A stretch of DNA of 49,148 nucleotides from CAZNKU01 sp045541135 (GTDB taxonomy: Bacteria > Bacillota > Clostridia > Monoglobales > Firm-18), in the NCBI GenBank assembly GCA_045541135.1, contig JAZQIO010000060.1:1-49148 (forward strand), given 5' to 3'. The translations under genes and the position numbers were made by a program. Of this stretch, positions 43,706 through 49,148 are shown one piece after another. Position 1 is the first letter of the stretch, and each line of letters starts with the position of its first letter. The notes beneath the pieces are model-generated. The model did no database searches. It saw nothing but the letters and a program-made list of their open reading frames with translations, and was not told the DNA's origin.

Positions 43706-44329
43706 TTATTTAATTTCTTCAAATGCTTTTATCCATTCACGTGCTATAAGCTCATGTCCCGGATTTGCAGGGTGAACTCCGTCACCTGTCCAATATGGTT
43801 CGGGAACAATTTTGCCCATTGCATCAAATTTGTCTTGAAGAGGAATAAATTTAAGACTGTATTTTTCGGCAATTCTCTTAGCTGCCGCCGCTTTTTCGGC
43901 AACCTCTGCAGAGAATCTTTCCCAAGCTTCTTCGGTTGCAGTACCTTTTACTACGTACGGTTCAAGAATCATTATTTTAATATTCGGCAATGCTTCCAAA
44001 ACCTCAGAAATAAGCATATCGTATATTTTTTCATACTTTTCGGTGCTTACCCCATTTTCACTGCCTATTTCATGCCATACGTCGTTTACACCTATTAAAA
44101 TACTCATATAGTCCGGCTTTAAATTAATAAGGTCACGTTTTATTCGTGCATAAAGGTCAACTATTCTGTTGCCTGATATACCTTTGTTTACAAATTCGTA
44201 CTCACCGGGATAATCATATCCAAGGCTTTGTGCTACATTTGTGGCATAGCCTCTTCCCATAAAGCGGTCGTTTTCTCTGTCACGTCCGCAATCTGTAATT
44301 GAATCACCCTGAAACAAAATCTTTTTCAT
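43706..44329 (-). CDS. SGNH/GDSL-family hydrolase
   Basis: The 207-residue protein has all four SGNH blocks: GDSITD (about 8-13), GISGNR (about 49-54), GVNDVW (about 79-84) and DGVHPANPGH (about 185-194). There is no signal peptide. It probably is an acetyl or lipid esterase. It is 22 nt after the lipid kinase gene on the same strand. Confidence 0.92.
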   Translation of the reverse strand: MKKILFQGDSITDCGRDRENDRFMGRGYATNVAQSLGYDYPGEYEFVNKGISGNRIVDLYARIKRDLINLKPDYMSILIGVNDVWHEIGSENGVSTEKYEKIYDMLISEVLEALPNIKIMILEPYVVKGTATEEAWERFSAEVAEKAAAAKRIAEKYSLKFIPLQDKFDAMGKIVPEPYWTGDGVHPANPGHELIAREWIKAFEEIK

Positions 44330-44351
44330 TGTATTTATCTCCTTCTATATT

Positions 44352-45296
44352 TTAATAATAATTATTGTTATTGGTTGGTTTTAGTATATTTATTCCTTCG
44401 GGAACAAGTTGAAACTCTGTTTTTTCTGCATCAAAAATTTCACCGTCTACACAAAGTCGCATTTTGCTGTTGGGAGTAACGGTTATATTTTTGCATTGCA
44501 CAGTAGATGCAATGTGAGAGTATTTGCCTTTTTCAAAAATAGTCCCCTTCATATACTTGGGAAGGCAGGGAATAAACATATATCTTGGAATATCTTTTAT
44601 GATGTTTACATCCATAAGCCCGTCATCTGTTTTGGCATATGGGTTGCTTTTTATTCCGCCACCGCAAAAACAACCGTTTGCAATGGAAGTTAAAAGCACC
44701 TTCCCGTTATGTTTTTTTACTCCGTCAATTTCAATTCTTATATCTGCACCTTTTTTCTTTATAATCATCAAAAGGATACTTAAAAAATAAGCAAGCGAGC
44801 CTTTTATGAGGGGATATTTTTTTAGTGTTGCGGTGGTATCGGCAACATTGCAGTCAAAACCTATGTTAAACATATTGGCACAATACTTTTCGACATCTTC
44901 ACCGTTTACCTTACCTTTGTAACGTATAATATCGCACGGGTGAGGTACGCCGTTAAACTGAGCCTCAATATCTGTAAAGTCACAACCCTCAAAGTTTTTG
45001 CAAAAGTCGTTGCCTGTTCCCATTGGTATTACGCCAACACAGGCGTTTTCAAAACCGAAAGCACCGTTTAAAACCTCGTTAAAGGTGCCGTCTCCTCCGC
45101 AGGCTATATACGAAACAGCATCATTTGACTTTTCGCAACGGCTTTTGACGTAAGCTTCTGCATCTCCTGCAGATTTTGTAATATAAATTTCAAAATCTTT
45201 TTTCAGCTTCCTGCCGAAATGGGTAATGGTATTTTTGAGTTTTTCAATACCCTTTCCCTGTCCCGACATAGGATTTATTACAAATACATATTTCAT
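44352..45296 (-). CDS. Diacylglycerol kinase-family lipid kinase (DagK/YegS-like)
   Basis: The 314-residue protein has the DAGK catalytic motifs NPMSGQGKG (about 8-16), GGDGTFNEVLNG (about 68-79) and GTGNDF (about 96-101), plus a C-terminal beta-sandwich ending RLCVDGEIF. It phosphorylates a diacylglycerol-like lipid or sphingoid-like base, returning it to phospholipid synthesis. It lies next to SGNH and zinc-ribbon genes, and its role in the acyl region is inferred. Confidence 0.92.
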   Translation of the reverse strand: MKYVFVINPMSGQGKGIEKLKNTITHFGRKLKKDFEIYITKSAGDAEAYVKSRCEKSNDAVSYIACGGDGTFNEVLNGAFGFENACVGVIPMGTGNDFCKNFEGCDFTDIEAQFNGVPHPCDIIRYKGKVNGEDVEKYCANMFNIGFDCNVADTTATLKKYPLIKGSLAYFLSILLMIIKKKGADIRIEIDGVKKHNGKVLLTSIANGCFCGGGIKSNPYAKTDDGLMDVNIIKDIPRYMFIPCLPKYMKGTIFEKGKYSHIASTVQCKNITVTPNSKMRLCVDGEIFDAEKTEFQLVPEGINILKPTNNNNYY

Positions 45297-45314
45297 ATAT
45301 TGTTCTCCGGAATA

Positions 45315-46106
45315 TTATTTTCTGTTTCTTGTTGAGCAGGATATAATAAAGTGTACAATATATAAAATTGCAACAGCCCAAAATGCAATGGTAAACATAG
45401 CATAATCAGCATCAAAAAGCATACGTACTATAATATCTGAGTCGCTGACATATTTGCTTACATACATTATACGTATAATCGGAACGGTTATAAGTGTCAC
45501 AAAACCGATTATTGATGAAATTATACAAAGTACTTTCTTTTTAAGGCAAGAGCCCAAAAGCAGTACAGAACTTAAAACTGTTGATGCTAAAAGCATAAGT
45601 ATCATAACCGCAGTTTCATCAGACGTATTGTCAAGATTTTCAAAAATCTCTGCCAGCGAAATGGCATTTTTATCAGGGATAAGTCCGCCATTGGTAATCA
45701 TTGGTACAAACAGCATAAGAATCAGAATAATTGCTGAAATTATGATGTGTGCAATATATTTTGGCTTTGCCGGAGCCGGTGTATATGGCACACTTGGCTG
45801 TGGGGTATAAGTGTTTTGTGGTGGTGCCGCATTGTAAGTGATGTTTTCTGCCGAAGTGACAGGTGGCTCAACAACAGGTGTTGCTACAGGTTCTGAGGGT
45901 ATATTTTCAACCGGTAATTCTTCTTCTGCGTTATTTGCCGCAATTTCTTCATACTGAGGCTTTTGGGCAGGAGGTGTATAAACCGGGGCTGAAATATCCA
46001 TAGAATCGTCTAAAGAGCCGGCAGGCTTAAAAAAACTGTTGCCTTCGGAGCAGTTGGGACAAGTTCCGTTATCCGGATACGTTGTTCCGCATTTGTTACA
46101 AACCAT
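45315..46106 (-). CDS. Proline-rich zinc-ribbon membrane protein
   Basis: The 263-residue protein has an N-terminal zinc ribbon (CNKCGTTYPDNGTCPNC, residues 3-19), a long Pro/Val/Glu/Thr-rich linker (about 35-115) and four hydrophobic helices (about 120-258). It is a larger relative of the 39151-40648 family. It is 18 nt upstream of the lipid kinase on the same transcript. Function unknown. Confidence 0.8.
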   Translation of the reverse strand: MVCNKCGTTYPDNGTCPNCSEGNSFFKPAGSLDDSMDISAPVYTPPAQKPQYEEIAANNAEEELPVENIPSEPVATPVVEPPVTSAENITYNAAPPQNTYTPQPSVPYTPAPAKPKYIAHIIISAIILILMLFVPMITNGGLIPDKNAISLAEIFENLDNTSDETAVMILMLLASTVLSSVLLLGSCLKKKVLCIISSIIGFVTLITVPIIRIMYVSKYVSDSDIIVRMLFDADYAMFTIAFWAVAILYIVHFIISCSTRNRK

Positions 46107-46216
46107 AAATAAAACTCCTTTGCATTATATTTACTTTATTATAATTGAATTTAGGGGCGATGTCAATTTATCTTTGGATTTGCATAAAAATAAAAGTCAA
46201 AATCTAAAATGTAGTA

Positions 46217-46245
46217 TTGTATTTTCCAAATTTTTGTGATACAAT
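46217..46245 (+). promoter_or_regulatory. Promoter of the aspartyl-tRNA synthetase gene
   Basis: TTGTAT (46217-46222) and TACAAT (46240-46245) are spaced by 17 nt. The 50-nt leader is too short for a T-box. Confidence 0.65.
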
Positions 46246-46295
46246 CATTCTATGTGGATAAAATATAAATATTTGACAATAAATTGGAGGCTATT

Positions 46296-47630
46296 ATGGA
46301 ACGAACTTACATTAAAGACGTTAAAAACAATCTTGGACAAACTGTTACAATAAAGGGCTTTGTGGACAGTATCCGTGATACAAAATACGTTGTATTTATG
46401 ACAATTAAGGATATTACCGGCACAGTTCAGGCTACTGTTGAAAAGGAAACTAATGCAGAGCTTGCTGCAAGCTTAGAGGGACTTACAAACGATTCTGTTG
46501 TTACAATTACAGGTAAGGCTGTTGAAAATGAATATGTAAAGTTGCACGGTTATGAAATTATTCCTGATGAAGTTGTTATCGAAAGTATTGCAGATGCTCT
46601 TCCCATTAACAGAAAGGAAATACCTGCAACTAAAAAGAAAAAGGCAGTTGAACGCTCAAGCATCGACCAGAGAATTGATTACAGATGGATTGACCTTAGA
46701 ACTGATGAAAACCAGACAATGTTCAAGGTACAGACTGTTATGGTTAATGCTATGCGTAAATTCCTTTTGGAAAAGAATTTTATTGAAATTCATACTCCAA
46801 AGCTTATCGGTACAGCCAGCGAAAGCGGATCAGACGTTTTTGAAGTAAAATACTTTGACCGTAATGCATACCTTGCACAGAGTCCTCAGTTCTACAAGCA
46901 GATGGCTATGGCAAGCGGATTTGAAAGAATTTTTGAAGTTGGTCCTGTATTCCGTGCTGAAAAATCTTTCACAAGCAAGCATACAACAGAATTTACAGGC
47001 TTTGACCTTGAATTTTCATACATTGATTCATTCTACGATGTAATGAAAATGGAAGAAGAGCTTATGACATATATGCTTAAGGAAGTTAAGGAAAAGTATG
47101 GCGAAGAAATCAAAGAACTTTTCGGGCTTGATGTTATTGTTCCTGAAACACCATTCCCTATTATGAAGCTTGCAGATTTGTATGACGAGCTTGAAAAGGA
47201 ATTCGGCTACACGGTAGATGACTCTGAAAAGGGTGACCTTACAACAGAAGCTGAAAGACTAAGCTACGACCTTGTTAAGAAAAAATATAACCACGAATTT
47301 TTGTTTGTTACTGATTTTGATGCTGAAAAACGTGCATTCTATCATATGCGTGATGAAAAGGGTATCCCTCAGGGTTATGACCTTATATGGAGAGGCGTTG
47401 AAATCACAACAGGTGCTCAGCGTGAACACAGATATGACATACTTGCAAAACAGGCTGCTGAAAAGGGTCTTGAAAAGGACGTTGAATTCTATCTTGAATT
47501 CTTTAAATACGGTTGTCCTCCACACGGCGGTTTCGGTATCGGCATAGACAGACTTACAATGCTTATGCTTGGTATGCATATTAAGGATTCTATGTTTATC
47601 TTCCGTGGTCCTAACAGATTAAATCCGTAA
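46296..47630 (+). CDS. aspS: Aspartyl-tRNA synthetase, archaeal/non-discriminating type
   Basis: The 444-residue class II synthetase has an N-terminal OB-fold anticodon domain (about 1-105), motif 2 with FRAEKSFTSKHTTEFTGFDLE (about 218-238) and motif 3 GGFGIGIDRLTMLMLG (about 412-427). It lacks the GAD insertion of bacterial-type AspRS (about 590 residues). This compact type is usually non-discriminating and, in clostridia, can charge tRNA-Asn with Asp for GatCAB amidation. The ATG at 46296 follows GGAGG. Confidence 0.9.
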   Translation: MERTYIKDVKNNLGQTVTIKGFVDSIRDTKYVVFMTIKDITGTVQATVEKETNAELAASLEGLTNDSVVTITGKAVENEYVKLHGYEIIPDEVVIESIADALPINRKEIPATKKKKAVERSSIDQRIDYRWIDLRTDENQTMFKVQTVMVNAMRKFLLEKNFIEIHTPKLIGTASESGSDVFEVKYFDRNAYLAQSPQFYKQMAMASGFERIFEVGPVFRAEKSFTSKHTTEFTGFDLEFSYIDSFYDVMKMEEELMTYMLKEVKEKYGEEIKELFGLDVIVPETPFPIMKLADLYDELEKEFGYTVDDSEKGDLTTEAERLSYDLVKKKYNHEFLFVTDFDAEKRAFYHMRDEKGIPQGYDLIWRGVEITTGAQREHRYDILAKQAAEKGLEKDVEFYLEFFKYGCPPHGGFGIGIDRLTMLMLGMHIKDSMFIFRGPNRLNP

Positions 47631-47640
47631 AACATTAATA

Positions 47641-47675
47641 AAGGTGTGACTTTTGTGATAAGTCACACCTTTTTG
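47641..47675 (+). terminator. aspS terminator
   Basis: AAGGTGTGACTT and AAGTCACACCTT form a perfect 12-bp stem with a 7-nt loop, followed by TTT. Confidence 0.9.
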
Positions 47676-47688
47676 ATTGGTACAGTTA

Positions 47689-48543
47689 TCAAATATTTAT
47701 TATTTTTTCTAATCCTTTTCTATACATATTGGTTAATCCCATTGCTTGTCCTCCAAGTATTTGTTCAATAGGATAATATTCATCGTTCAAATTTGCTTTC
47801 AAAATTGCTATAGCTTTATTTGGATGATTATAATGTTTTAGAACTCTTAAACCGAATTCTCTGCCAATTTCTTCATTGCTATCTTCAAGCAGATATACAA
47901 AATCTTTATCTCTGTCGGTAATGGCAACATCTCCAAAATCAATAATACCAACAACTTTATTATTTTGAATTAAAATATGATTACAACTTAAATCATTATG
48001 ACACAGAGTTTTAACATATTGAGTAATTCGTTCATCATTAAGTATTCTTTTATATAAATTATCTATATATTTTTTTGAACTGTCAGGTATGTTATTATAA
48101 ATCGTTTCCTTTAAAGTGTAGTAATCACTTTTATAATCATCAATGACATTTAATTCTAATTCGTCAATATCAGGTAACGGCATAGAATGAATTTCTTGTA
48201 GAAATAATGCAATATCTTGTGCCAAGTTATCTTTTTCATTATCATTCATCTTTTGGTACATATCAGGAGTAAGTTTTTCGCCTTTGACCTTTTTGTAACC
48301 ACAAACACCATATTCTTCACTGTAATATTCTATATCGGGTATTTGCAATGTTATTTTACCTTTCAAATATTTTAATACTTGTATCTCTTTTTTTAAATTG
48401 TTTCTTGCATCATTATGTTTTGACTGCTTAAATATATATTCATGATTTACAAGATATGCAATACTGTCAAGCCCCTGTCCCAAAACAAGAATATCATTAA
48501 CTGTTAATTTGAATTTGCTTTCAATGATTTCTTTAATATCCAT
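47689..48543 (-). CDS. APH(2'')-like aminoglycoside phosphotransferase family protein
   Basis: The 284-residue protein has the APH kinase-like fold: an ATP-binding Lys in YIFKQSK, catalytic loop LCHNDLSCNHILI (about 180-192) and Mg-binding GIIDFGD (about 200-206). Its spacing and motifs (GEKLTPDMYQKM; FGLRVLKHY; LNDEYYPIEQIL) match, by memory, those of APH(2'') enzymes that phosphorylate gentamicin and kanamycin. I chose the ATG at 48543 after AAGGAGA. It lies next to the terminal repeat region, so acquisition by transfer is possible. Actual resistance is not shown. Confidence 0.8.
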   Translation of the reverse strand: MDIKEIIESKFKLTVNDILVLGQGLDSIAYLVNHEYIFKQSKHNDARNNLKKEIQVLKYLKGKITLQIPDIEYYSEEYGVCGYKKVKGEKLTPDMYQKMNDNEKDNLAQDIALFLQEIHSMPLPDIDELELNVIDDYKSDYYTLKETIYNNIPDSSKKYIDNLYKRILNDERITQYVKTLCHNDLSCNHILIQNNKVVGIIDFGDVAITDRDKDFVYLLEDSNEEIGREFGLRVLKHYNHPNKAIAILKANLNDEYYPIEQILGGQAMGLTNMYRKGLEKIINI

Positions 48544-48838
48544 AGTTTTTCTCCTTGGTAAATATGTGGGTACTGATAAATCCATTATATTTTTGGGATT
48601 TTTCTGTGTTTATTATATCATATACAATAGAAAAAATCTACACTAAGAGTGGGCACTTGAGAACACTATTTATAATTTTAAATTTGTTTGTATGTCTCCG
48701 ACGGGGTACTTTTGGAGCAAAAGTACCCAAAACGCGAGGGTTTCGATTCCCTCGCACTCCCAAACGACAAGGGCTCTGCCCTTGACCCGTTTTAAGGGAG
48801 TTCTTCATTTTACAGATTAATAGTTTGTGCTATCTATC

Positions 48839-48950
48839 AAATCCAAAAACTACATGTCGGGGCTATACGCAAACTCTTTGCGTGAGCCCCTAAAATCATT
48901 GTTCAGCAGCAGTAATTGATAACAATGATTTTACATTTGTTTTTGGATTT
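48839..48950 (+). repeat. Nested three-way structure containing hairpin copy 3
   Basis: The outer stem AAATCCAAAAAC (48839-48850) / GTTTTTGGATTT (48939-48950) is a perfect 12 bp. It encloses GGGGCT..ACGCAAA-CTC-TTTGCGT..AGCCCC (48859-48890) and TAAAATCATTGTT/AACAATGATTTTA (48891-48903 / 48921-48933) with a 17-nt loop. As RNA it would form a three-way junction on either strand. Confidence 0.8.
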
Positions 48951-49048
48951 TCTGTTTGTGCTTATTCTGTGGCACAAAGTTTCACACCAATCAATACGCC
49001 GTAGAGAGAGGGATTGCAAATCGTTTCGAAGTTTTGAAAAAATTGGCG

Positions 49049-49120
49049 TAAAATTGCGCATATCATTTTCCGCTGCTGATGCGTAATTTTAGGAGTCAGC
49101 GCAATGAGTTTGCGTATGAC
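49049..49120 (+). repeat. Covarying hairpin pair, copy 2
   Basis: TAAAATTGCGCAT (49049-49061) pairs with ATGCGTAATTTTA (49079-49091), with one G-U, around the loop ATCATTTTCCGCTGCTG. A second hairpin follows (GTCA..CGCAA/TTGCG..TGAC, 49095-49120). Confidence 0.8.
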
Positions 49121-49148
49121 GACGGCGACAATTTTAAGAAACTGACGA

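Larger units (their letters stand above)
48586..49148. repeat. Right copy of window-terminal inverted composite repeat
   Basis: A gene-free, structured stretch. In order: the CCGACGGGGTAC...GTACCC hairpin (48692-48728), a T-arm-like hairpin (48734-48755), CAAGGGC-TCT-GCCCTTG (48768-48784), a nested three-hairpin unit (48839-48950), the 39-bp block (48991-49029) and another two-hairpin unit (49049-49120). The order mirrors the left end of the window on the opposite strand. Confidence 0.75.

Noticed and set aside
44352..44375. PerR-like AATAATAATTATTGTTATT sequence
   Set aside because: It falls in the last codons of the lipid kinase gene, where an Asn-Asn-Asn-Tyr-Tyr tail explains the bases; the palindrome is imperfect.
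46107..46295. T-box or other riboswitch before aspS
   Set aside because: The leader after the promoter is about 50 nt and shows no specifier stem or T-box sequence.
48734..48755. Possible tRNA: GCGAGGG-TTTCGATT-CCCTCGC resembles a T-arm
   Set aside because: The 8-nt loop is not a canonical T-loop, and no acceptor, D-arm or anticodon arm can be formed around it. It is part of the repeat.
1..49148. CRISPR array
   Set aside because: No regularly spaced direct repeats were seen. The repeats present are inverted, hairpin-forming and irregularly spaced.

Overview
This window looks like the chromosome of a low-GC, strictly anaerobic Firmicute of the Clostridia, probably a gut Ruminococcaceae/Oscillospirales-type organism. 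The reasons are the AT-rich sequence, AGGAGG-type ribosome sites, frequent TTG/GTG starts, LplB/LplC-type sugar permeases without a local ATPase, PerR with reverse rubrerythrin, and FakA/FakB/PlsX. This placement is an inference from gene content. I see no rRNA, tRNA, CRISPR array or intact transposase.

Layout. (1) 617-14872 is a polysaccharide-use locus. It holds a LacI regulator, an MDR dehydrogenase, an SGNH esterase, a sugar epimerase/isomerase, a GH57-like protein, a radical SAM protein, a heparinase II/III-type lyase, a membrane-anchored AraC-type sensor/regulator, and a lipoprotein plus two permeases for oligosaccharide import. (2) 15503-16725 is a peroxide-response pair, perR and reverse rubrerythrin. 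(3) 17205-22683 is an accessory cassette: XRE regulator, nuclease-helicase (DUF2075), PHP-ATPase (TrlF-like) and S24 peptidase. It sits between the intact rubrerythrin and, beyond an ArsC/Spx-family gene, a 3' remnant of a second rubrerythrin. It looks like an inserted defence-type module. (4) 23324-24765 is a ferredoxin-domain protein divergent from a Crp/Fnr regulator. (5) 24806-39011 is a lipid and acyl-chain region. It holds a phosphopantetheinyl transferase, three alpha/beta hydrolases (one with Cys at the nucleophile position), a GT2-GtrA glycosyltransferase, FakB-FakB-FakA-PlsX, a polysaccharide deacetylase, and a tightly coupled five-gene operon (acyl-ligase-ACP fusion, two variant PlsC acyltransferases, a free ACP, an LRAT/NlpC-P60-type protein). 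(6) 39151-46106 holds a zinc-ribbon membrane-protein family, a second PerR-controlled operon (Bfd-like protein, ferritin, rubredoxin), a lipoprotein, a DUF1624 membrane protein, an SGNH hydrolase and a diacylglycerol-kinase-like lipid kinase. (7) 46296-48543 holds an archaeal-type aspartyl-tRNA synthetase and an APH(2'')-like phosphotransferase.

Both ends of the window carry the same composite repeat in opposite orientation. It includes a hairpin family with 13-bp stems, a fixed 17-nt loop and compensating stem changes.

The strongest candidates for something undescribed are the LRAT/ACP/PlsC/acyl-ligase operon (35143-39011), the TrlF-S24-DUF2075 cassette (17205-22683), and the covarying hairpin family at the window ends. 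The best-supported regulatory result is a PerR regulon: perfect 7-1-7 operators lie just downstream of the -10 boxes of perR, rubrerythrin and the Bfd-ferritin-rubredoxin operon.
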